A stretch of DNA of 64,000 nucleotides, from NCBI RefSeq assembly GCF_963666675.1, contig NZ_OY762929.1, positions 3,901,001 through 3,965,000 of the forward strand. The letters are read 5' to 3'. Shown here piece after piece: positions 8,328 to 16,416 of this stretch (within the stretch, counting starts at the first letter, position 1; every line of letters begins with the position of its first letter). The DNA comes from an uncultured Desulfobacter sp. Its GTDB lineage: Bacteria > Desulfobacterota > Desulfobacteria > Desulfobacterales > Desulfobacteraceae. The position numbers and the translations under genes were made by a program. A model generated the notes under the pieces. It made no database searches. It was not told the DNA's origin and saw only the letters and a list, made by a program, of their open reading frames with translations.

Positions 8328-9601
8328 TGTTTGATCTTTTTATTGCCCCCCTGACAGAGACCTATTTTCAAAAAGCGCTGATCGGCGGTTCCATCGTAGC
8401 CATGGTGGCCGGTGTCGTCGGCTGCCTTGTGGTGTTACGGCGCATGGCCTTTTTGGGTGACGCCCTCTCCCATGCCATGATCGCCGGGGTTGCCGGCGGC
8501 TACCTGGTCATGAAGTTGTTCTTTGGGCTGGAGGCCCATGCCCCGGGCATGCTTTTGGGCTCCCTCATTGCGGCCGTGGCCACCGTGGCCCTCATATCCT
8601 TTGTCTCAAGGATCTCCCGGGTCAAGGAGGACACGGCCATCGGCATCATGTACACAGGCATCTTTGCTTTGGGCGTGGTAGCCGTTTCGATTTTCAGGCA
8701 TTACATCCACATTGATCTGATGCATTTTATCATGGGGGACATTCTGGGGGTTGCAGATACGGATCTTTGGGTATCGGCCTTTGTGGCCGCAGGGGTTCTG
8801 ACCGTCATCATCCTTTTTTTCAGGCATTTCCAACTCTCCACCTTTGATCCGATCATGGCCGCATCCATTGGCCTGCCCGTGGTGCTCCTGGATTACCTGT
8901 TTACCACCTGCGTCTCCCTGGTGGTGGTCTCGGCGGTGAGTATGGTGGGGGTCATTCTGGTGGTGGGTCTTCTGATCACACCGGCTGCTACCGCCTATCT
9001 TCTTTCAGATCGCCTGGACAAGATGATGATGCTGGCAGCCGTTTTCGGTGTCACGTCGGTCATTGGCGGGTTGTATCTGTGCGTCTGGCTGGACTCGGCC
9101 GGCGGCGGTGCCATCATGCTGTTTTGCACCCTGCAGTTCCTGGTGGTCCTGACGGTTGCACCCAAATACGGCCTGCTTGCCCGATGGCTGCGGCTGAGGA
9201 ATCTTGTGCCCCAGCAGGTGGTGGAAGATGTGCTGACCACGGTGCTGCGAAATGAAAACCCCGCGCCTTTAAGCCTCATTCACAAATATGCAGGAGAGAA
9301 AAAAGGCCTGCAAAAAGCACTTCGTCGGATGATCCAGGACGGTTTGCTTCGCCACGAAGGCCAGGACTACGCCCTGACGGACAAGGGGGAAAAGGAGGCC
9401 GGCACCGTACTGCGGGCCCACCGTCTCTGGGAAACGTATCTTAAGAGCATCGGCACTCCGGAAACAGAAGTTCATGCCACGGCCCATCAACTGGAACATC
9501 TGGACCAGGCCCAGACCCTGGCCTACCTCGATAAAAAGCTGGGCAACCCCAAAACCGATCCCCACGGAAAAACAATTCCAGGAAAAGAGGCTGGGATTTA
9601 A
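8327..9601 (+). CDS. Metal ABC permease fused to DtxR/MntR-like repressor domain
   Basis: The 424-residue protein has a TroC/ZnuB-type permease (residues 1 to about 285, many hydrophobic helices, GDALSHAMIAGVAGGYL near residue 43). After the last helix follows a soluble domain (about 288-424) that matches the DtxR/MntR family: a winged-helix portion (GLLRHEGQDYALTDKGEKEA), then the dimerisation and metal-binding portion with RAHRLWETYL, VHATAHQLEH and LGNPKTDPHGKTIP. The histidines and glutamates expected as metal ligands are present. A comparable permease-repressor fusion (YtgCR) is known in Chlamydia, where the repressor half is released by processing. Whether that happens here is unknown. 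Confidence 0.9.
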   Translation: MFDLFIAPLTETYFQKALIGGSIVAMVAGVVGCLVVLRRMAFLGDALSHAMIAGVAGGYLVMKLFFGLEAHAPGMLLGSLIAAVATVALISFVSRISRVKEDTAIGIMYTGIFALGVVAVSIFRHYIHIDLMHFIMGDILGVADTDLWVSAFVAAGVLTVIILFFRHFQLSTFDPIMAASIGLPVVLLDYLFTTCVSLVVVSAVSMVGVILVVGLLITPAATAYLLSDRLDKMMMLAAVFGVTSVIGGLYLCVWLDSAGGGAIMLFCTLQFLVVLTVAPKYGLLARWLRLRNLVPQQVVEDVLTTVLRNENPAPLSLIHKYAGEKKGLQKALRRMIQDGLLRHEGQDYALTDKGEKEAGTVLRAHRLWETYLKSIGTPETEVHATAHQLEHLDQAQTLAYLDKKLGNPKTDPHGKTIPGKEAGI

Positions 9602-9760
9602 GGGTTACGGAAATTTTAAAATCCACCAATAGGGCGCCGGATTTTTGCCTGGTTTCAAGGCGCGCCAATGGGAGCATATTGGAATATGTGCCCATTGGCG
9701 CAACGCGGAAACCAGGTAAAAAGACAAGCGATATGGTGGATTTTATTGTTTCCGTGGCCC
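9602..9760. repeat. Palindromic repeat family 1, copy 1 (~159 bp)
   Basis: The segment folds almost end to end. Outer arms pair GGG..ACGGAAA..TAAAATCCACCA (9602-9627) with its complement at 9734-9760. Middle arms are TTTTTGCCTGGTTTC (9642-9656) and GAAACCAGGTAAAAA (9708-9722). Inner arms are GCGCCAATGGG (9662-9672) and CCCATTGGCGC (9691-9701), around CATATTGGAATATG. A homologous copy on the other strand lies at 43975-44134 and a diverged one at 40542-40661. Confidence 0.85.
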
Positions 9761-9770
9761 TAAAAGTATT

Positions 9771-9803
9771 ACGGCCGGGAAAGTCTCTTTCCCGGCCGTT
9801 TTT
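9771..9803 (+). terminator. Rho-independent terminator after metal importer operon
   Basis: A perfect 12-bp stem, ACGGCCGGGAAA (9771-9782) with TTTCCCGGCCGT (9788-9799), a 5-base loop and a run of T. It lies between convergent genes; the T run favours the plus strand, but the stem could also stop efp transcription. Confidence 0.85.
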
Positions 9804-9825
9804 CCAAAAAGAATGAATCGAAAAT

Positions 9826-10389
9826 CTATTCGCTGGCCCGTTCAACGTATTCCCGGGTCCGGGTATCAATCTTGATCAATTGGTCTTCATTTACAAACGG
9901 AGGCACCTGGACTTCAAAACCGGTTTCCACGGTGGCAGGTTTGGTGTCGCCCGTGGCCGTATCGCCTTTGGCCCAGGGTTCTGCGGCGGTGACGCGCAGG
10001 ACCACGAAGTTGGGCAGTGTGACGCCGATGGGGTTCTGGTTGTGCAACAGCACGGTACACACGGTATTCTCCTTGAGCAGATCCACGTTCTCTCCGATCT
10101 GCTCCTTGGTCAGCATGATCTGATCGTAAGTGGTGGAATTCATAAACCACCAGCCGTCACGGTCTGAATAGAGGTATTCCATATCCGTTTCTTCCAGGTC
10201 AGCCTTTTCAAATTTGTCACCGGAACGGTAGGTGCGTTCAAACTGGGAACCTGTGATCATATTCTTAAGTTTGCATTTATACAGGGACTGCCCCTTGCCC
10301 GGCTTTTTAAACTCAAAACCGACAATCACATGGGGATCACCGTCAATCTCCAGTTTAAGCCCCTTTCTCAAATCGCTGGCTAAATACAT
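9826..10389 (-). CDS. efp: Elongation factor P
   Basis: A 187-residue translation factor that helps ribosomes through proline stretches. The three-domain EF-P pattern is complete, including the N-terminal KOW-like domain, the loop PGKGQ with Lys32 at the tip where EF-P is modified in many bacteria, and the C-terminal OB-like domain with VETGFEVQVPPFVNEDQLIKIDT written in EF-P style near the end. AAGGAGAT precedes the start. No modification enzyme (EpmA/B/C or EarP) is encoded nearby, so the modification state is unknown. Confidence 0.97.
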   Translation of the reverse strand: MYLASDLRKGLKLEIDGDPHVIVGFEFKKPGKGQSLYKCKLKNMITGSQFERTYRSGDKFEKADLEETDMEYLYSDRDGWWFMNSTTYDQIMLTKEQIGENVDLLKENTVCTVLLHNQNPIGVTLPNFVVLRVTAAEPWAKGDTATGDTKPATVETGFEVQVPPFVNEDQLIKIDTRTREYVERASE

Positions 10390-10544
10390 CCAATCTCCTT
10401 AAATTTTAAAATGATAAAAGCGAACCCAATAAAACATATTCCGTCATTCTTGGCAAGCTCAGACCAAAAACAGCTTGCAATTTCCCCTTGTTTATAGGAA
10501 AATTCGTTGATTTAAATCTAATCTAATCATTGCAGGAAATACCC

Positions 10545-12074
10545 ATGATCATTGTTATCGACTTTGGATCCCAGTTTAACCAACTGATCGCCCGGCGTGT
10601 CAGGGAAAATAATGTATACTGTCAGGTGGAACCTTCGGATATCCCCCTTGCTAAAATAAAGGAACTTTCCCCCACAGGCATCATTCTTTCCGGCGGACCC
10701 TCTTCCATCTACGAAGAGAACAGCCCGACCATCGACGCCGGCATTTTTGACCTGGACGTGCCCATTCTCGGCATCTGTTACGGCATGCAGTATATGGTAC
10801 ATACATTAGGGGGTACCATCGAACAAGCCAACAAAAGAGAGTATGGCTTTGCCGAGCTGCGAATCACTCCGGGCAACCCGCTGTTCAAGGAGATGGACGA
10901 CAGCTTCCAGTGCTGGATGAGCCATGGAGACTCTGCCAAAGCACTGCCCGAAGGGTTCGAAATAACAGGTCAAACCGACAACACCCCCATTGCCGCCATC
11001 GCAAATTACAATAAAAAACTGTTTGGCCTTCAGTTCCATCCGGAAGTCGAGCACTCCGTTAACGGGGCTGCCATGATCCGCCATTTTCTGTTTGACGTGT
11101 GCGGATGCGATCAGAACTGGACCATGAAATCCTTCAGTGAAGGGGCCATTGCCCAGATCAAGGATGCGGTGGGAGACAAAAAAGTCATCATGGGCCTTTC
11201 CGGCGGGGTGGACTCCTCTGTGGCCGCCACACTGATCCATAAAGCCGTGGGGAAAAATCTGCACTGTATTTTCGTGGACAACGGGCTGTTACGACTGAAC
11301 GAAAAAGAGCAGCTTGAGATCAGCCTTCTGGCTAATCTGGACATGAACATCAAGTTTGTGGATGCCCAGGACAAATTCTTAACCGCACTGGCCGGGGTGA
11401 CGGACCCTGAACAGAAAAGAAAAATCATCGGTAAACTTTTCATTGAGGTGTTTGACGCCGAGGCCAAAAAGGTCGAAGGTGCACAATTCCTTGGCCAGGG
11501 CACCTTGTATCCGGATATTATTGAATCCAAATCCGCATTTGGCGGTCCCACCTCGGTCATCAAATCCCACCACAATGTAGGCGGCCTGCCCGAAGAGATG
11601 AACTTGAAGCTTGTGGAACCCCTGCAATTGCTGTTCAAGGATGAGGTCAGAAAACTGGGCCTTGAACTGGGCATCCACGAGGATCTGATCTGGCGCCAGC
11701 CCTTCCCGGGCCCCGGACTTGCCATACGCATCCTGGGCGACATCACCCGGGAGCGCCTGGATATTCTTCGCAAGGCCGATGACATTCTTCTCCAGGAGAT
11801 CAAACAGGCCGGCCTTTACAGAAAACTGTGGCAGTCCTTTGCGGTGCTTCTGCCCATCAAAAGTGTGGGGGTCATGGGGGATAAACGGACCTTTGCCAAT
11901 TGCCTGGCCATTCGTGCGGTTACATCCAATGACGCCATGACGGCGGACTGGGCCAAGCTGCCCCACGACCTGTTGGGAAAAATTTCCAATCGCATTATCA
12001 ATGAAGTGGACAAGGTAAACCGCGTGGTCTTTGACATCACCTCAAAACCGCCCGGCACCATTGAATGGGAATAA
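10545..12074 (+). CDS. guaA: GMP synthase (glutamine-hydrolysing)
   Basis: A 509-residue enzyme converting XMP to GMP. The glutamine amidotransferase domain (residues 1-190) has the nucleophile motif GICYGMQ and the HPEV histidine; the ATP-pyrophosphatase domain begins near 210 with the PP-loop GLSGGVDSS; the dimerisation domain ends KPPGTIEWE, the invariant GuaA C-terminus. An upstream TTG in frame at 10530 is possible, but AGGA at 10534-10537 fits the ATG at 10545 with normal spacing and gives the usual MIIVIDFGSQ N-terminus. The gene stands alone; guaB is not in view. Confidence 0.97.
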   Translation: MIIVIDFGSQFNQLIARRVRENNVYCQVEPSDIPLAKIKELSPTGIILSGGPSSIYEENSPTIDAGIFDLDVPILGICYGMQYMVHTLGGTIEQANKREYGFAELRITPGNPLFKEMDDSFQCWMSHGDSAKALPEGFEITGQTDNTPIAAIANYNKKLFGLQFHPEVEHSVNGAAMIRHFLFDVCGCDQNWTMKSFSEGAIAQIKDAVGDKKVIMGLSGGVDSSVAATLIHKAVGKNLHCIFVDNGLLRLNEKEQLEISLLANLDMNIKFVDAQDKFLTALAGVTDPEQKRKIIGKLFIEVFDAEAKKVEGAQFLGQGTLYPDIIESKSAFGGPTSVIKSHHNVGGLPEEMNLKLVEPLQLLFKDEVRKLGLELGIHEDLIWRQPFPGPGLAIRILGDITRERLDILRKADDILLQEIKQAGLYRKLWQSFAVLLPIKSVGVMGDKRTFANCLAIRAVTSNDAMTADWAKLPHDLLGKISNRIINEVDKVNRVVFDITSKPPGTIEWE

Positions 12075-12318
12075 CAGCCATGGGCTGATCTGACATATCA
12101 ACTGCCAGACTTAAGCCCACAATGAAACATGAAAGTTACTCAGCAACTTATTGGTACTTTCATATAGCGGCCACGGGCCGACCTGACATATCGTCTGCCA
12201 GGCTTCGGCCCACAACGAAAATCGAAAGAACTCAATGGCTTATTGAGACCTTTCATATAAAAAACTGCCATGGGCTGGACGATCTGAACCAGGACGTTCA
12301 GCCCACAACACAAAAAAG
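12075..12318. repeat. Tandem hairpin repeats, copies B1-B3 of repeat family 2
   Basis: Three imperfect tandem units follow the guaA stop: B1 12075-12165, B2 12166-12259 and the partial B3 12264-12318. Each begins GCCATGGGCTG or a close variant and contains ...AGCCCAC or GGCCCAC about 30 bases later, making a stem. B1 and B2 carry a second stem, GAAAG...CTTTC, with differences on one arm matched on the other. Unit length is 91-94 bp. They occupy the 5' flank of the next gene. Confidence 0.8.
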
Positions 12319-12340
12319 AAAATACGGGCACCAATCAGTT

Positions 12341-13321
12341 ATGAGCGAAAACAGACTCGGGGATTACCTCAATCCAGAGGATGATCAGGCATTTGAGGAC
12401 GATGGGGCAGGCATTGGGGGCTCGATTTTTCAGCAGGAAGCCAACACCCTTAAAATTGAAAAACTATCCCAGCGGGTGACGATCATTTCCGTGATCATCC
12501 CCTGCATCATTATCGCCATTTTAACCTTTGTTTATCTCGATATCACTGAAAAAGTAGTGGACGTGGACCAGACCCAGGCAGACCATATGGAACAGGTATC
12601 ACAGGCCATTGACATTAAGCTCAATGCCTTGGATGTCAGGATCGCCAAAGCCACCCACGAGCTGGATGAAAAGCTGACAGCCATTGAAACCAAACGCCAG
12701 GCCCTTGAAAATCAGACCGCAAAAATGTCGGCGGCCAAAGTGGATCTCAAGGCCATGGAAGCAGCCCTTGGCAAGTTGGATAAACGGATCAAGACCAATG
12801 CCGATCAGGACAAATCCACCCTGGCCGCCACCGAACGTATCAACCAACAGCTTTTAGCCGCCATCGATAAAAACAATTCAGATGTCAAAGCCGTCTCCGG
12901 GCAGATCAAAAAGGAATTTCGCCTGTTTAAGGAGGAATTTGACGCAAGACTGCTTGAATTGTCCGCCTATGAACAACGCATTGCGCAGCTGACGAAGGAT
13001 ACAAATCTGCTGGGCAAACAACTGGAAAAATTGAAAAAAGAGACGGCCGCATCCATGGACAAAAAAATGGGGCTGCTCAAACAGGATCTTGAAAAACGCA
13101 TTGCCGCGGTGCAAAAACGCGCGGATGCAGCCCATTCTGCAGCGAAAAAGGCTGCAGCCACGGCGGAGGCTGCAAAATCGACACCCCAGCCCCAAGCAAC
13201 AACATCGCCTAAAGCGTCCACCTCCCCCCCAACATCCGCCCCAAAACCACAAACACCGGATGTGCCGATTCACAAAGTGCCGGGCACCGTGGGTATTTCA
13301 GAGCAGGATCTGTCCCAATAA
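12341..13321 (+). CDS. Single-pass membrane protein with long coiled coil, unknown function
   Basis: Unrecognised protein of 326 residues. A short acidic cytoplasmic N-terminus is followed by one membrane helix (about residues 45-67, TIISVIIPCIIIAILTFVYL), then a roughly 190-residue Lys/Glu/Ala-rich region with heptad character, and a Pro/Thr/Ala-rich tail (AKSTPQPQATTSP onward). The frame is open back to 12122, but that part lies in tandem repeats, so I start at MSENRLGDYL. There is no strong ribosome-binding site. The architecture recalls envelope-spanning coiled-coil proteins; no function is claimed. A second unknown gene follows 92 bp later. Confidence 0.75.
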   Translation: MSENRLGDYLNPEDDQAFEDDGAGIGGSIFQQEANTLKIEKLSQRVTIISVIIPCIIIAILTFVYLDITEKVVDVDQTQADHMEQVSQAIDIKLNALDVRIAKATHELDEKLTAIETKRQALENQTAKMSAAKVDLKAMEAALGKLDKRIKTNADQDKSTLAATERINQQLLAAIDKNNSDVKAVSGQIKKEFRLFKEEFDARLLELSAYEQRIAQLTKDTNLLGKQLEKLKKETAASMDKKMGLLKQDLEKRIAAVQKRADAAHSAAKKAAATAEAAKSTPQPQATTSPKASTSPPTSAPKPQTPDVPIHKVPGTVGISEQDLSQ

Positions 13322-13350
13322 CGGCCATGGGCACGCCCGGCCAAGCCACA
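13322..13350. repeat. Possible short copy D of repeat family 2
   Basis: Directly after the stop the sequence reads CGGCCATGGGC, the family 2 core, followed by an unrelated GC-rich stretch. The match is limited to the core. Confidence 0.3.
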
Positions 13351-13413
13351 GGAGTCTTGCCGTTCCAAAGACCACCCAACAATTTAAAACCTACGGAAAA
13401 TTTTTTATAAAAC

Positions 13414-15006
13414 ATGAGCCATGCCCCACCTTCCAGCCCGAGAATCCGTGAAGAGCACCTCCTGATTCATCATCGCCTGGATTTTTCTGCGGCGTATATG
13501 GGGGTTAAATATATAAGCGAGCATGCAGCGGATTATCCGTTCACGATTACCCGGCACACCCTGGATGCGCTGCTTGCCGTATTTGACACCACCCGGTTTA
13601 AAAAGGCCAAACAAGCCTTTTTTCTATACCATGAAGCCGCCTGCACCCTGGTGGAGATGTGCAGAACAATGGAGAACGATATTTCCCGAACCATTGTACC
13701 GGACCTTATGTCGCTTCTCATGAAAAGTTCAGGCAACCTGCTTCGGGCATTAAGCCAGGCCCTTGGCCGGTTGGCGGATAATCGGCCCGCACGGAATGTC
13801 CCCGCTCTTCCCGACAATATCATGCCTTTGGACATCAATTTTGCCGGCCTTGCCGAAAGATTCACCCCCCCGGGTCAAAAATCGCCGGCCAACGGGCAAT
13901 GGGCCTGGAAAGGCAGAAGCCTGATATTCCAAACAGAAACAACGATCCTGGGCGTAGTCAAATTTGCCACATCCCCGGGCAATGTCCATGAAATCCACCA
14001 GGAAGCGTCATGGATGGACTGGTTCGCCCAAAACGGCATCGATTCTGATACCCGTGTCCCCGAGCCGGTCCGTCTCCAGGGAAACGATCTATTCAAAATC
14101 ACGGATGAACTGCCCCCGGGAGGACCGGATGGCCTGTATGGTCCGGTCTGCATCATCTTCATCCCCTGCCCGGGGTATTACGAATACCCCAATGTAAAAG
14201 ATGCGGATCAGGAACGTATTAAATCATCGTTTTTCAAATCCGCTTTTGCCTTGGGCAAACTATCATCTCTGGGGATTTACCATACCGCATTGATCCCATT
14301 ATTTCATAACCGGGTTCAGCAAAATCGAAGAAACGACAACGGCAGATATTTATGGGAACATGCCGGGCGCCTGGATCAGTGGCTGGACTCAAGCCGGTTC
14401 CCCAACTTTGCCGCATCCGGTTTGCGGGATTTCGAGCATATTGCCTGCCAGGCAAAGCCGCTGGACCTTGGGCATTATACCGGGGAATATCTGCTCAGTT
14501 TTATCATGGTGGCCGGTTCCTGTTTCAGAAATAAAGCCCCCCACCGGCGGGGCACAGACGGCACCCGCCCCCATGTGGACACCCGGGATCTTTTTTGCCC
14601 GGATCTGTTTGAGTCGCTTTTAACCGGGGTGTGTGAGTACTATTTCAAAGGGTTAACCCAATGTGAGTCCTTTGATCCAGAACCCTTTAACGTCCCTGGA
14701 CTTGTCCAGCAACTCATTGAAAAAATGGGAATGGATGAACATATGCAGGAAGCATTAAGGGTACAGGATCAGCTATCCATGAACGATGATCAGTTTAAGC
14801 AGTTCCTGGCGGCGCGGGGCGTGACCCGCATACCGGTCAAAGGAGAAGAAGAGATTACGTTGTTTACCGGCCCCCATCTCGGCGACTTCAATCAGGCCAT
14901 ATCCATACCTGAACTCATTGAATTTTTGTTCAAATTTTCCGCATACTGCGTATCCACCTGTTTTTTAAAACAGCATCACCGCACACGCAGTTTATCCCCG
15001 GGATGA
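13414..15006 (+). CDS. Unknown protein with degenerate protein-kinase-like pattern
   Basis: A 530-residue soluble protein that I do not recognise by family. Its middle part reads like a distant kinase fold: GVVKFA with Lys183 (beta-3 lysine position), Glu197 in EIHQEASW (helix C), ALGKLSSLGIYHTALIP with His290 where kinases have HRD but Ala292 in place of the catalytic Asp, and LRDFEH with Asp339-Phe-Glu where kinases have DFG. The N-terminal 150 residues are helical, and the C-terminal 130 are of unknown fold. The pattern is inference from spacing and order, not a database match. It overlaps the convergent mltD-like gene by 31 bp. Confidence 0.75.
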   Translation: MSHAPPSSPRIREEHLLIHHRLDFSAAYMGVKYISEHAADYPFTITRHTLDALLAVFDTTRFKKAKQAFFLYHEAACTLVEMCRTMENDISRTIVPDLMSLLMKSSGNLLRALSQALGRLADNRPARNVPALPDNIMPLDINFAGLAERFTPPGQKSPANGQWAWKGRSLIFQTETTILGVVKFATSPGNVHEIHQEASWMDWFAQNGIDSDTRVPEPVRLQGNDLFKITDELPPGGPDGLYGPVCIIFIPCPGYYEYPNVKDADQERIKSSFFKSAFALGKLSSLGIYHTALIPLFHNRVQQNRRNDNGRYLWEHAGRLDQWLDSSRFPNFAASGLRDFEHIACQAKPLDLGHYTGEYLLSFIMVAGSCFRNKAPHRRGTDGTRPHVDTRDLFCPDLFESLLTGVCEYYFKGLTQCESFDPEPFNVPGLVQQLIEKMGMDEHMQEALRVQDQLSMNDDQFKQFLAARGVTRIPVKGEEEITLFTGPHLGDFNQAISIPELIEFLFKFSAYCVSTCFLKQHHRTRSLSPG

Positions 15007-16184
15007 ATGACATGGCGTTTTGACAGCTTATTGAGTTGAAGTAATTTGTACAGGGAGATCTGATATTTTCCTGCAATAATTGAAAGGTTTTCCCCGGATT
15101 TTACCAGATGGTATTTTCCGGAAGATCTCTTTTTTTGGGGCAGGGTTTTATAAAGGGCGGCAAATTTTTTCTGAAAATCCTTATGTGTCCCTTCGGGCAC
15201 AAGGAGTGTGGCTGCGCCCCCGCCCAGATAATACCCCCGAAGCTGGGGGTTATAATCCTTAATGGTCTTAAATGAGATGCCGCAGGCCTTGGCGACCATG
15301 GCCAAAGGCACATCATTTTTGGGGGACAGTTTGATTTCATCAAAAGTAAACACCGGATAAAGATCCTGGGGTTCAAGGTGAAATCCATACTGTTCCGGAT
15401 TGGACATAATCAACTTGACTGCAACCATCTTCAGGATATACCGCTGGGTCTCCAAGGGCAGGTAAAGGGAGAAAAAGTCCTGGGTATCCTGGAGTGACAT
15501 GGCCTTGCTCAGACCATACTCTCCCATGTTGTATGCGGACATGGCCAGCAGGTATGAGCCAAACCGGGAATGAAGATCCTTAAGATAGCGGCAGGCCGCC
15601 CGGGTGGCGGCAAACATATTCCGGCGTTCGTCGACTTTTGAATCAATGCGCAATCCGTATCGTTTACCTGTGCTTGAAATGAACTGCCAGTATCCAACTG
15701 CTCCCTTGGGGGATTCGCCGTAGGACAGAAGCGCGCTTTCCACGATGGGCAGATATTTTAAATCCAGGGGCAGTTTTTCCTTTTTCAATATGCGTTCAAT
15801 GTGAGGAAACCACCGGTGGGCACGTTTAAGCCACAGCATCACCTGGGGCCGGTTCCATACGGCCAGCATCATCTCTTTTTCAAGGCGCTCCCTGACCTCG
15901 GGGTCCGTAAAGGGTATTTTTTCTCCGCAAAGACGCAGATCTCCCGAGAAACGGACGGTTTCCACCAGGGTGGGAATGTGGGTCTTTACACTGGACGGTT
16001 CCGATGTTGCCGGGTTTGATTTTATTGATTCCGGTGCCGACGGTTCAGAGTTTGGCAGTTCGATCTTGATCAATTGAGATTTTATCGGTTTGGAATTGAC
16101 GGGTTCGAATTTTTCTTGTGCCGCCACGGTTAAGGGTACGGCAAGTATGACCAGAAAGACTGTGAAAATAAGAAATGGTTTCAT
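14976..16184 (-). CDS. mltD: Membrane-bound lytic transglycosylase MltD-like, with LysM
   Basis: The 402-residue exported protein has a signal peptide (residues 1-22, AVPLTVAAQ), a Ser/Pro-rich linker, a GH23 lytic transglycosylase domain (about 100-280) and a C-terminal LysM peptidoglycan-binding domain (YHLVKSGENLSIIAGKY, about 358-402). The catalytic glutamate lies in YLPIVESAL, followed by GAVGYWQF and the later AMSAYNMGE, the usual MltD motifs. It cleaves the glycan strand of murein to 1,6-anhydro-muropeptides. No lipobox cysteine is seen, so it may be soluble periplasmic, unlike E. coli MltD. Confidence 0.92.
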   Translation of the reverse strand: MKPFLIFTVFLVILAVPLTVAAQEKFEPVNSKPIKSQLIKIELPNSEPSAPESIKSNPATSEPSSVKTHIPTLVETVRFSGDLRLCGEKIPFTDPEVRERLEKEMMLAVWNRPQVMLWLKRAHRWFPHIERILKKEKLPLDLKYLPIVESALLSYGESPKGAVGYWQFISSTGKRYGLRIDSKVDERRNMFAATRAACRYLKDLHSRFGSYLLAMSAYNMGEYGLSKAMSLQDTQDFFSLYLPLETQRYILKMVAVKLIMSNPEQYGFHLEPQDLYPVFTFDEIKLSPKNDVPLAMVAKACGISFKTIKDYNPQLRGYYLGGGAATLLVPEGTHKDFQKKFAALYKTLPQKKRSSGKYHLVKSGENLSIIAGKYQISLYKLLQLNKLSKRHVIHPGDKLRVR

Positions 16185-16416
16185 AATATCCGTGCTGTTG
16201 TGTGGGGGTTAAGCGCTTAGCTTCCCGAACATTGTGACGCCGGGAATGGTGAAGCCGATCGGAAAAATTAAGGGATATCATCGCATGTCATAATTCAAAA
16301 ATCAAGACTGGGTAAATTGTATTTTTTCATGTTAATCCTGTAACTTCCACACAGTGCAATGGATCTATTTTCAATGAATGTGCCGGGTGTTTTCAAATGC
16401 CAAGTAATATGTCATA

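Noticed and set aside
12122..12340. Upstream extension of the coiled-coil gene to 12122
   Set aside because: This part is made of tandem hairpin repeats seen elsewhere in intergenic DNA, so the frame is open by chance.
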